This document shows positions 4,650-12,280 of a stretch of 13,017 bases of DNA, in pieces. A model generated the notes under the pieces. It made no database searches, had not been told where the DNA came from, and saw only the letters and a program-made list of their open reading frames with translations. The stretch is from assembly GCA_043727235.1 (NCBI GenBank), contig JAYSYX010000104.1, positions 1 to 13,017 on the forward strand, in the 5' to 3' direction. Every line of letters begins with the position of its first letter. Within the stretch, counting starts at the first letter, position 1. This DNA comes from UBA7236 sp043727235. GTDB taxonomy: Bacteria > Bacteroidota > Bacteroidia > Chitinophagales > BACL12. The translations under genes were made by a program, and so were the position numbers.

Positions 4650-6656
4650 ATGAAAAGCACTCAATTCCTGACTTTAATTTTCTGCTTGATTTCACATGCC
4701 ACCAGTGGTCAAAATTTGTCTGATACTTTACATTATTCTGTGGTAATTAATGGATTTGTAATTGGCGATCATCAATATTGGAAAACAAGCGACTCCACTT
4801 TTAATTATACCTATCAATACAGCGAAAGAGGGAGAGGAGATAGTTTAACTGCTTCCGTTATTGTTGATAATAACTATTTAGTTAAGAGTGGTGTATGCAG
4901 CGGAACCGATTATTATCATCAAAAGTATCATCAGGAACTTTTTAGAAGAAACGATTCCCTTATTTCGGTTGTAAATGGATTTTCAGAATATATTTCAAAA
5001 AGCACAGATCAATATTATCTGTTTTATATTCCGGCAACATGGGAATTTTTATATAGATCTGTTATAAAAAGTACGGATAGGAAAATTGCTTTTGGATATA
5101 GGGACACGCTTTATTTAAATTCAATCACAGAACATGAAATTGGTATTAACGAAAATAAATTCTCCATTAAACTTGCCGAGTTTTTTATTGGCACGGGTTT
5201 GCCACCTGAATTTATTTGGCTGGATGAAAATGATAATTATTTTGGTGATGTTTCCAACTACGGATGGCGCAACCACATTCGTTCGGGATTTGAATCATGG
5301 GTGGATTCATTAGTTAACTGGCAGGAGAAAAGATCTCAGATTTATTTTAAAAAAGAATTTGATCTGCTCTCTGAGCCGCTCAAACAAAAAATTGCGATCA
5401 AATCTGTTCGTTTATTTAACGCCAAAAATGCAACAACATCCGAAAACAAAACAGTGCTTATTGAAAATGGATATATAAAGGAAATTGGTAATTCGTCTGA
5501 ATTAGTGATACCTGAAGACTATGAAATTATTTCGGGTGCGGGTAAAACAATGATGCCCGGTTTATGGGATATGCATGCCCATTATACCAGCGATGCTGGT
5601 CCACTATACATTACCGGAGGAATTACACATGTAAGGGATATGGGTAATACTCCTTCAATTCTAATTTGGCAAAAGGCGATAAGAGATCATAAAATGGTTG
5701 GTCCGGATATCAGTTTTACTTCAGGATTTATTGATAGAATAAGTCCTCTTCAGGGGCCCATCGGTAAAATAGTGCCAACCCTCGAAGCAGCAATTAATGC
5801 AGAAATTGAATCGAAAAAAGAGGGATACGATCACATAAAATTATATGGTTCTATAAGTCCGGAATGGGTGAAACCGCTCTGCGATTCTGCGCATGGTCTT
5901 GGGTTTAGGGTTGGAGGACATGTACCTTCGGGAATGAATGTTTTTGATGTGGCAAATGCGGGTTACGATGATATTTCTCACATGATATCGCTCATGAATT
6001 CACTTTTATCCGATAGTTTAAGCAGGGCGAAAGGAAAAATGGCACACTATCCCACGCTTGCACAAAACCTAAATATTAATGGTAATGAGGTTATGGCTTT
6101 AATTAATAAATTGAAAGAGGAGGAAGTAACAATTGATCCCACACTTAGTTTTTATTTCAGCATGTTCTGCGAATTTTCAGGTGATACCATTGAAGCGTAT
6201 AAGGCTGTTTTTGATTGGATTCCCAAGGTTTATCACAATGCTCTTATTGTTTCTACTCCAAAGGTTGATGAAAATTTAAAAGAAGAATACAAATTGTTTT
6301 ATGCAAAAATGCTCGAATTATTAAAACTTGCATTCGAAAACAATATTAGAATAGTTGCAGGAACCGATGGTTTAGAACAATTGGCAATGCAAAGGGAATT
6401 AGAATTATATGTAAAAGCCGGAATTCCTGCAGCAGATGTATTAAAGATAGCTACTTATAATGGCGCATTAAATTGTGGTTTAGAATCTCAATTCGGAACA
6501 ATCGAAGAGGGTAGGGTGGCCGACTTTATTTTGATAGACGGAACTCCTGATATTAATATCAGCGACATTCGGAAAGTGTTTTTAGTGGTGACAAACAATA
6601 CTGTTTATTATCCTAAAGAACTTTATAAAAATGGAGGTTGGACCTACTATTATTAA
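4650..6656 (+). CDS. Exported metal-dependent amidohydrolase with an extra N-terminal domain
   Basis: A 668-residue protein. Residues 1-20 are a signal peptide ending ATSG. Residues 21-245 form a domain I do not recognise, with repeated strand-like segments. From about 248 the amidohydrolase fold begins: a composite beta-sandwich start (IAIKSVRLFNA, VLIENGYIKEIG), then MPGLWDMHAH with metal ligands H309 and H311. K397 (DHIKLYG) is the likely carboxylated bridging lysine, H424 (VGGHVPSG) and H444 (ISHMI) the further metal ligands, and D573 (VAGTD) the catalytic aspartate. The closing G-x-I-E-E-G-x-x-A-D-F-I-L block is present. The barrel most resembles the imidazolonepropionase/prolidase-like branch, whose exported members hydrolyse cyclic amides or peptides; the substrate is not deducible. 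All catalytic residues are kept, so it is probably active in the periplasm. No T9SS sorting domain follows. It converges on the next gene with a 28-bp gap and no clear terminator. Confidence 0.92.
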   Translation: MKSTQFLTLIFCLISHATSGQNLSDTLHYSVVINGFVIGDHQYWKTSDSTFNYTYQYSERGRGDSLTASVIVDNNYLVKSGVCSGTDYYHQKYHQELFRRNDSLISVVNGFSEYISKSTDQYYLFYIPATWEFLYRSVIKSTDRKIAFGYRDTLYLNSITEHEIGINENKFSIKLAEFFIGTGLPPEFIWLDENDNYFGDVSNYGWRNHIRSGFESWVDSLVNWQEKRSQIYFKKEFDLLSEPLKQKIAIKSVRLFNAKNATTSENKTVLIENGYIKEIGNSSELVIPEDYEIISGAGKTMMPGLWDMHAHYTSDAGPLYITGGITHVRDMGNTPSILIWQKAIRDHKMVGPDISFTSGFIDRISPLQGPIGKIVPTLEAAINAEIESKKEGYDHIKLYGSISPEWVKPLCDSAHGLGFRVGGHVPSGMNVFDVANAGYDDISHMISLMNSLLSDSLSRAKGKMAHYPTLAQNLNINGNEVMALINKLKEEEVTIDPTLSFYFSMFCEFSGDTIEAYKAVFDWIPKVYHNALIVSTPKVDENLKEEYKLFYAKMLELLKLAFENNIRIVAGTDGLEQLAMQRELELYVKAGIPAADVLKIATYNGALNCGLESQFGTIEEGRVADFILIDGTPDINISDIRKVFLVVTNNTVYYPKELYKNGGWTYYY

Positions 6657-6684
6657 TTTCAGAAATATAAATTGGAATGATATG

Positions 6685-7092
6685 TCATTTAGCCCGCATT
6701 TTATTCCCTTTTGCCTCATGAGTCAATTCTGCTAAACCCAATTTTTCCATAAGTGGCGGAACATACATTCCAAATCTGCCGCGCAATCCTTTTTTCAACC
6801 CATACCAACCGCCAACAGGATTTTTTTCTGAACGACCCCAGGCTTCAACCGTTCCTTCCTTAGCTGGTTTTTGTTCGTCTGCAGAGCCAAGTTCCATCCA
6901 ATCTCCGTGTTTTTTTAACATGGCATGCAGATCATTAAGGCATCGATAGTCATAATGTAATACTGTTTTTCCAACGGTACACACCAGTATCGCCTTTCCA
7001 TCTTTTTCATCTTTGTGCATGGTAAATTCAGAGCTTAAGGGTGGAGTTTTAAGTTGCCATGGGTTTTCTTTTGTGCCGCTTTCTTTGGTCAT
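6685..7092 (-). CDS. Conserved hypothetical cytoplasmic protein, 135 residues
   Basis: There is no signal peptide or membrane segment. The sequence starts MTKESGTKENPWQLKTPP and is dense in Gly, Trp and charged residues. It contains HGDWMELGSADEQKPAKEGTVEAWGRS (about 62-88) and NPVGGWYGLKKGLRGRFGMYVPP (about 91-113), blocks that look strongly constrained. I recall very similar uncharacterised proteins in several phyla but cannot give a family name or function with confidence. The start follows a GAAAAA-rich leader. It is 45 bp downstream of the large Asp-box gene on the same strand, so co-transcription is possible. I see no terminator between its stop and the convergent amidohydrolase gene. 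Confidence 0.82.
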   Translation of the reverse strand: MTKESGTKENPWQLKTPPLSSEFTMHKDEKDGKAILVCTVGKTVLHYDYRCLNDLHAMLKKHGDWMELGSADEQKPAKEGTVEAWGRSEKNPVGGWYGLKKGLRGRFGMYVPPLMEKLGLAELTHEAKGNKMRAK

Positions 7093-7137
7093 TATTTTCG
7101 ATTTTTCAGTGGTTAATTATTTATATGGTATTGAAGC

Positions 7138-10100
7138 TTATTTCAATTTGAAGAATTCTTCTTTCGAAATTACTTCTACCGGCTTAAAACCTTGTCGCAC
7201 CACCGCTGCATTGTATGCTTTCAGTTCGTTTAACAATAAATTATCTATTTCTACCCTCATTTTATGTACCTCGGTAGTGTAAAAATCCAGCGCCTGGAGT
7301 TGAACATTGGTTGGTTTGCCCTGATAACCTCCAACTGCACCATAAACTTCCGCAATTTTCTCTCTTAAACGTACTTGTCCTGTTATTCCACCTTCACCGG
7401 GCTGTGTGGCAGATATTTCGCCGTGCATGGTTTCCATCATTTTATGGTATTTGAATGAATTTGTGCGCAATCCCTTGTTTTGAACACTGTCCGCCAGAAT
7501 TTTTGTCCTGTCTCTGATTTGTAAGATCTGATGGTCGAGATATGCCAATTCCTCCAAAAGGTCATAGGCCTTTAATAAGGTAGCTCTTCGCAATTTTCTG
7601 TCCTCTGCCGAATGAATCACATCCGGATTGTAGTTGATGGTCAGCTTGGTGCTTATAGTATCACTGCCCTTTATCAACTTAATTATATAATCACCCGGCT
7701 CGAGTTCCGGACCAAAGGCAGCTTCTCCTAAAAGGTTTGGAGAACTTGGCACTCTCGGTGCCTTCATTCGGGTTTGTATGCTCACAATATTGATTCCCTT
7801 GCGATTTCCTGCAGGCTGTTGTTTGATGAAATTGCCCTTGTTGTCGTATAATTCTATATACATCTCCCCAAAAACATGTCGTTTCTTCATATAATAAGCA
7901 ACAACAGCATTTCCATTTGGATTTGCTCCAATAAACTCATCATCTCCAGGATAATCCTGAACAACTCCGCCTTTTGGGAGGAAGTAGGGTCTGGTAGGCA
8001 GAAAAACAACATCTTCCTCCAAAATAGAAGTAGACAAACTCCTGATCGGTGTAAGATCATCAAGAATGATGATTCCTCTGCCGTGTGTTGCAAGTATTAG
8101 ATCGTGATCTCTCGGATGAATAGCTATGTCGAAAACACCAACCTGAGGAATTTTACTTTTGAATTGAACCCAGTTTACTCCTTTGTCAATACTTACAAAT
8201 AACCCGAATTCAGTCCCTAAGAACAGCAAATTTTCATTTACGAGATCTTGTTTGATAACGTGACAATATCCTTTAACTGACTCATTTACAATGCTTTTCC
8301 ATGAGTTACCTGAATCATTAGTGTAGAATACATATGGTTTCATATCTCCGTTTCTGTGGGCGTCAACAGTTATGTATGCAGAACCTTTGTTAAAGTTATC
8401 TGCATCAATATGGGAGATGAAAGCAAAGGGTGGGAGTCCGGTTATTTTATCGTTGAGTTTGGTCCAGGTTTTACCGGCATCCAGCGTAAGCTGAATATTA
8501 CCATCATCTGTCCCAACCCAAATTATTTTATTGTCCAGGGGTGATTCGCTTATGGTAAAAATGGTGGTATTGTTTTCGGCAGTAGTATTATCCGCAGTCA
8601 ATCCTCCCGATTTCTCCTGTCTTTGTCTGTTAGGATCATCGGTAGTGAGGTCCGGTGAAATGCGGTCCCAGGTATCTCCCTTATCCTTTGAACGGAAAAG
8701 ATATTGTGCACCAACATAGATCCAACCAGAGTTTTTACCAAATACGAATGGAGTGTTCCAATTATAGCGTAAATTTTCCGTTGTTGCATCGGCGAAAGGT
8801 TTTATGAACTTGTTTTCACCGCTTTTTTGGTCTGTCCTGTATATTCTTCCCCCCTGATATTGCCAATAAACAATACTGTTATCAGATTTATCGGCATAGG
8901 CATTAAAACCATCGCCATAACCCATGGTTTCCCAGTTGCTGTTCTGTATACCACCCGAATTTTGCGAAGGACCTTTCCAACTGCCATTATCCTGTAGACC
9001 TCCATAAACGTTATAAGGTTTTTCCATATCCACGCTCACATGATAGAACTGAGAAACAGGCAGATTCTTGCAATGACTCCATGTATTTCCCTTATCGCGG
9101 GAGATATAAACTCCGCCATCCGTGCCCATATAAAGTAACTTATTATCGTTTGGATTTATCCAGAGTGCATGGAGATCGCTGTGATATCCTCCACCTTCCA
9201 CGGCAGCTCCCTGGAAAATTTTACCACCATTCACACTGACCAATAAATTAAATCCCGGTTTGTAAATTCTATCCGCTTCCATAGGATCGGTAACTATATA
9301 ACTAAAGTAAAATGGGCGTTCTCCCATTGCATTTTGTGAATTGATCTTCAGCCAGTTAGAACCTTTATCTACTGACTTATATAAAGCAGAATTGTCCGAT
9401 TCAACCAAGGCATATACATCATAAGGGGCCACGGAAGAAATGGCTAAAGCAATTCTTCCAAGGGTCTCAACAGGTAATCCGCCGGTTATTTTGTTCCAGG
9501 TATTTCCTCCGTCTGTCGACTTATATATTGATGAACCAGGTCCACCTGAACGGAAAATGGAAGCTTCCCGTCTGAAGTCCCACATTGCTGCGTAAAGTGT
9601 ATTGGGTTCATTTGGATCCATTATCAAACTTGCGCAACCTGTTCCGCCATTTACAAATAAAATTCGGTTCCAGGTCTTTCCTCCATCTGTAGTTTTATAA
9701 ACGCCTCTGTCCTCACTATCTGCCCAAAGCGCTCCCATAACGGCAACAAAAACGGTATTCGGGTTTTCAGGATGGATAATGATCTTTGCTATACGTTCAC
9801 TATTAGCTAATCCCGCAAACTCAAATTTATTTCCACCATCGTATGTTTTGTAAATTCCCGTGCCTATGCTTACGCTATTTCTGGTCCAGCATTCACCTGT
9901 TCCAACCCAAACGGTATCCGGACGTTGTTGGTCTATACAAATACTCCCGATCGACTGACTGAAATCATCAAAAACGGGTTTAAAGGTTGTTCCCTGGTTT
10001 TTTGATTTCCAAACACCACCACCGGCAGCTCCAACATACATCAGATTTGGATCTGAGTTTACAGCATCTATGCAGGTTATTCTTCCGCTCATTCTTGCGG

Positions 10101-10215
10101 GACCAATATGCCTGCCTTCAATTGCTCCAAATGTTGCATCGGTAATTTGGGTTTGGGCAAAGGAATTTATACCTGTCTGAAAAAGGATAAAAAGAGTGAA
10201 AAATGATTTTTTCAT
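7138..10215 (-). CDS. Exported Asp-box / VPS10 (sortilin-like) beta-propeller protein
   Basis: A 1025-residue protein. Residues 1-20 are a signal peptide ending NSFAQ. The body is a double beta-propeller: at least 11 Asp-box motifs (S/T-x-D-x-G-x-T-W) occur at about 71, 124, 175, 233, 281, 327, 372, 509, 577, 632 and 675. A family-typical start, GRHIGPARMSGRI (about 35-47), and a closing HPRDHDLILATHGRGI (700-715) are present. Residues about 780-865 look like a beta-sandwich and 870-1005 are mostly helical and charged. The length of about 1000-1100 and this layout match a common Bacteroidota group annotated as VPS10 or glycosyl-hydrolase-like. Asp boxes are structural, so enzyme activity is not implied; binding of a protein or glycan outside the inner membrane is likely. 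There is no T9SS domain or lipobox. The upstream gene is closed by a terminator, so this one has its own promoter, which I could not pinpoint. Confidence 0.92.
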   Translation of the reverse strand: MKKSFFTLFILFQTGINSFAQTQITDATFGAIEGRHIGPARMSGRITCIDAVNSDPNLMYVGAAGGGVWKSKNQGTTFKPVFDDFSQSIGSICIDQQRPDTVWVGTGECWTRNSVSIGTGIYKTYDGGNKFEFAGLANSERIAKIIIHPENPNTVFVAVMGALWADSEDRGVYKTTDGGKTWNRILFVNGGTGCASLIMDPNEPNTLYAAMWDFRREASIFRSGGPGSSIYKSTDGGNTWNKITGGLPVETLGRIALAISSVAPYDVYALVESDNSALYKSVDKGSNWLKINSQNAMGERPFYFSYIVTDPMEADRIYKPGFNLLVSVNGGKIFQGAAVEGGGYHSDLHALWINPNDNKLLYMGTDGGVYISRDKGNTWSHCKNLPVSQFYHVSVDMEKPYNVYGGLQDNGSWKGPSQNSGGIQNSNWETMGYGDGFNAYADKSDNSIVYWQYQGGRIYRTDQKSGENKFIKPFADATTENLRYNWNTPFVFGKNSGWIYVGAQYLFRSKDKGDTWDRISPDLTTDDPNRQRQEKSGGLTADNTTAENNTTIFTISESPLDNKIIWVGTDDGNIQLTLDAGKTWTKLNDKITGLPPFAFISHIDADNFNKGSAYITVDAHRNGDMKPYVFYTNDSGNSWKSIVNESVKGYCHVIKQDLVNENLLFLGTEFGLFVSIDKGVNWVQFKSKIPQVGVFDIAIHPRDHDLILATHGRGIIILDDLTPIRSLSTSILEEDVVFLPTRPYFLPKGGVVQDYPGDDEFIGANPNGNAVVAYYMKKRHVFGEMYIELYDNKGNFIKQQPAGNRKGINIVSIQTRMKAPRVPSSPNLLGEAAFGPELEPGDYIIKLIKGSDTISTKLTINYNPDVIHSAEDRKLRRATLLKAYDLLEELAYLDHQILQIRDRTKILADSVQNKGLRTNSFKYHKMMETMHGEISATQPGEGGITGQVRLREKIAEVYGAVGGYQGKPTNVQLQALDFYTTEVHKMRVEIDNLLLNELKAYNAAVVRQGFKPVEVISKEEFFKLK

Positions 10216-10300
10216 ATTAAATGGTTTAGATCAAATGGTATTTGGGCAAAACTCGTCGATATTCAAAGCAATATATTGCTAAAAGAAGGTTTAAATTTCT

Positions 10301-10350
10301 ACAAAAAAGAAAACAGCATATTCAGGGTTTTTCCCCGGAACATGCTGTTT
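10301..10350 (-). terminator. Rho-independent terminator of the LolA-like gene
   Basis: AAACAGCAT (10311-10319) pairs perfectly with ATGCTGTTT (10342-10350). Inside, GGG faces CCC and TTC faces GAA. On the - strand the stem is followed by TCTTTTTTG. It lies 12 bp beyond the stop. Confidence 0.9.
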
Positions 10351-10361
10351 AATTATAATTT

Positions 10362-11099
10362 TTATTCCGTAATTACTGCCGTTCCTTCCTTATCAAATAA
10401 GGTAGTTGCGTATTCTTTATTCAACTCAACAGCCTCAATTAAAATCACTTCGCTGGTTACACCATTATATCTGTTCTCAATTTTTCCCGGAAAGGCAATA
10501 CCATCAATTTGCATATAATTGCTGTAAAAAGATTCCCCTTCCACAGCTGTCCCCATAATTGTGCTGTTTGACCTTGTTTTTATTATCATAAAACTTTCCT
10601 TATCAATAAAACTGATGTAAGTACTTCCTTCCGGTACAACCACTTTAACACGGTAACAAAGTGTGCCTTCTACTTCTTCTGTGCTGTCGAGGGTTACAGC
10701 ATAACCCTTATCCTGCCATTTCCATAACATACCGTCCATATCGGCCTGAATTTTAAGTTCTCTCATTTGATCAGCTGGAATAGGCTCGGGTGCTGTAGAT
10801 CCTGCAAAAGGATTTACTGTCCAGCCTTCTGTTCCATTATAAGTTTGCACAAAACTCAATCCCTGAAATGTTCCCTGAACCCTAAAAAGATTTGGCCTTA
10901 CCGAAATTTGAACAAAGGGAACATCAATTCCCATTTGGTTGATCTTTCCTTTGGTGGTAATGGTTTCCACCTTTTTAAGTTTTTTTTGTCCAATGGCCTC
11001 AAAGTGATTATCCAATACCTCATCGAGGCTTTGTGCTGTTATTATTCCCGGACTTGCAATTATCAATACTAAGACTATAGCTGATATTAATTTTTTCAT
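10362..11099 (-). CDS. Periplasmic LolA-like protein (outer-membrane lipoprotein-sorting fold)
   Basis: A 245-residue protein from the ATG at 11099. The frame is open 22 codons further up, but the ATG directly precedes a good signal peptide (KKLISAIVLVLIIASPGIITAQ), so I start there. The mature part opens with a helix (LDEVLDNHFEAIGQKKLKKVETI) and then shows the antiparallel sheet typical of the LolA/LolB superfamily. TYNGTEGWTVNPF (about 89-101) and YISFIDKESFMIIKTRS (about 161-177) are the usual paired-strand segments, followed by IDGIAFPGKIENR. Such Bacteroidota proteins are often annotated outer-membrane lipoprotein-sorting protein, but a true lipoprotein-carrier role is unproven for this branch. 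The gene is probably a single transcript: candidate promoter at 11170-11203 and terminator at 10301-10350. Confidence 0.85.
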   Translation of the reverse strand: MKKLISAIVLVLIIASPGIITAQSLDEVLDNHFEAIGQKKLKKVETITTKGKINQMGIDVPFVQISVRPNLFRVQGTFQGLSFVQTYNGTEGWTVNPFAGSTAPEPIPADQMRELKIQADMDGMLWKWQDKGYAVTLDSTEEVEGTLCYRVKVVVPEGSTYISFIDKESFMIIKTRSNSTIMGTAVEGESFYSNYMQIDGIAFPGKIENRYNGVTSEVILIEAVELNKEYATTLFDKEGTAVITE

Positions 11100-11169
11100 A
11101 ATTTGATGTGATTTGAATGAAGTGTTAAAATTAGGCAGGTTTTGTGGGATATTTAGAAAGTACACTTGT

Positions 11170-11203
11170 TAAAAGTAGGTTAAATTTTGTATGAGCTTAC
11201 AAA
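11170..11203 (-). promoter_or_regulatory. Candidate promoter of the LolA-like gene
   Basis: On the - strand TTTG (11203-11200) and TACTTTTA (11177-11170) are 22 bp apart, resembling the Bacteroidota TTTG / TAnnTTTG promoter with one mismatch. The implied leader is about 60 nt. Confidence 0.3.
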
Positions 11204-11212
11204 TTTGAAGCC

Positions 11213-11253
11213 ATTAAAAAAAATAGCCGACCTGATTAAGTCCAGCTATTTTT
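11213..11253 (-). terminator. Rho-independent terminator of the cytochrome-like lipoprotein gene
   Basis: AAAAATAGC (11219-11227) pairs perfectly with GCTATTTTT (11245-11253), with GAC/GTC pairing in the loop. On the - strand the stem runs into eight T residues. It lies 19 bp beyond the stop. Confidence 0.88.
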
Positions 11254-11272
11254 CAAAACTCTTTTAATCCTT

Positions 11273-11608
11273 TTAATTGTTGGTAGCTCCGCTATTTATC
11301 CAACATTCAATCTCTTGTCTTTCACCGCAGCTCATGGTTACTCCGCCGGTTGGCATATTTTCAGAATTCACCACTTCACTTTCGAGCGAACCATCATCTA
11401 CAATTTTCATTAATCCCGAATAACTCGAAAATTCGGAGCCGTGGCATCCAGAAAGTCCACATTTATTTGCAATTAAAGGTTTGATGGTTGATGCGTATGT
11501 AACGGAAGCACAATCGGTGGAAGAACCGCAGTCCGCAGTTGTTTTAGAACAGGAGCTAATAATGACGCAAATCCCTAAGCTCATTACAATGGAAGCTAAT
11601 CTCAACAT
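11273..11608 (-). CDS. Small lipoprotein with a CX4CH haem-binding-like motif (cytochrome c-like)
   Basis: A 111-residue protein. Residues 1-19 are a lipoprotein signal with lipobox IISSC, so C20 would be lipidated. After a Cys-rich linker (C27, C33), YASTIKPLIANKCGLSGCHG (about 38-57) holds C50-GLSG-C55-H56, a CX4CH variant of the CXXCH haem motif. SSYSGL, NMPTGG (M85-P86) and a final ERQEIECWINSGA follow. This order, with N-terminal I-x-P-I/L, the Cys-His pair, an MP that could give the sixth iron ligand and a closing W-I-x-x-G, is that of the short cytochrome c-like domains common in Bacteroidota lipoproteins. A role in electron transfer at the envelope is inference; haem attachment to CX4CH is not certain. 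C94 and C102 may form a disulphide. It is monocistronic, with its own terminator. Confidence 0.82.
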   Translation of the reverse strand: MLRLASIVMSLGICVIISSCSKTTADCGSSTDCASVTYASTIKPLIANKCGLSGCHGSEFSSYSGLMKIVDDGSLESEVVNSENMPTGGVTMSCGERQEIECWINSGATNN

Positions 11609-11700
11609 ATTTAATTTATTTTGAGTAGGATTTGGCTATCTAGTGATATTTGTGATTTATGCAATAAATTTACATATTTTATGCAAAAATGTTGCCTAAA

Positions 11701-11757
11701 TTGCATTTCCACTAATAATTTAGCAATAATATATCCATGATTGCTAAAAAAATGCAA
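11701..11757. other. Nested inverted repeats between the cytochrome-like gene and the T9SS gene
   Basis: TTGCATTT (11701-11708) pairs with AAATGCAA (11750-11757). Inside, TTTAGCAAT (11719-11727) pairs with ATTGCTAAA (11740-11748) around a 12-nt loop. The element lies about 60-115 bp beyond the stop of the T9SS reading frame. It may act as its terminator, but the - strand continuation AAATTATTAG is a poor T-tract. Confidence 0.4.
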
Positions 11758-11815
11758 AAATTTGGATGAAATTGACAAGTGAAGAGGTATTTGATTGCGA
11801 TTTTGAAGAGCTTGA

Positions 11816-12280
11816 TTATCGTTTGATAAATTTTCTGCTGATTGGATCGCCATTATTTTGGATCTCAATGAAATAAACCCCTGCCGGAATTTCACTTACA
11901 TCAATTTTTACAGTGTTATAATTGATTGTTTGATCGCATAATAATTTTTCGCCTATAGAATTTAAAACACTAACAACAGGGCCTTTCAATTCTTTAAATT
12001 GAAGTTGAATATAGTCATTAGCAGGAATTGGATAAAGGGTAAGTTCCTCATCAATATTTACATCCTCAATTTGTGAATTGGAAGACATTCCGTTAAAGTC
12101 TGTCTGTTTTATTCTGTAATAAGAAATACCAAAAAGGGGTTGTTCATCATAAAGTTGGTAATTATTTGTTTCGAGGGAATTGCCGGCTCCATTTAACACT
12201 GCTATATTACTCCATATTAAACCATTGGACGAACGTTCCACAGTAAAATAATCATTATTTAATTCGTTGTTGGTATCCCA
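11816..12280 (-). pseudogene. C-terminal part of a T9SS cargo gene, cut off by an in-frame stop
   Basis: The frame continues directly from the segment at 12281-13017 after one TAA at 12281-12283. The residues right after the stop read WDTNNELNNDYFTVERSSNGLIW, the usual linker before T9SS sorting domains in Bacteroidota cargo. The next ~80 residues are a type A sorting domain: LTLYPIPANDYIQLQF, a VSVLNSIGEKL strand pair, then IDVSEIPAGVYFIEI and RKFIKR at the end. The GTG at 12239-12241 is the Val of VERSS, not a credible start, and no good start lies in between. So this part is probably untranslated unless the stop is read through or is a sequencing error. Its intact reading frame and motifs suggest the mutation is recent. 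Confidence 0.8.

Noticed and set aside
6657..6684. Bidirectional terminator between the convergent genes
   Set aside because: Only AATGA-TATG-TCATT (6676-6689) pairs, 5 bp without G/C strength or T-tract, and it overlaps the stop codon.
11766..11876. 36-residue + strand frame starting MKLTSEEVFD
   Set aside because: The first half reads like a protein, but the second half is antisense to the T9SS sorting domain, it has no family resemblance, and it is short enough to be chance.
11611..11895. 94-residue - strand frame
   Set aside because: It overlaps the sorting domain in another frame and runs through AT-rich DNA with inverted repeats.
12239..12241. Independent gene starting at GTG before the T9SS sorting domain
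   Set aside because: The GTG is the Val of the common VERSSNG linker motif, and the frame upstream is homologous linker back to the TAA, so it is a gene fragment.
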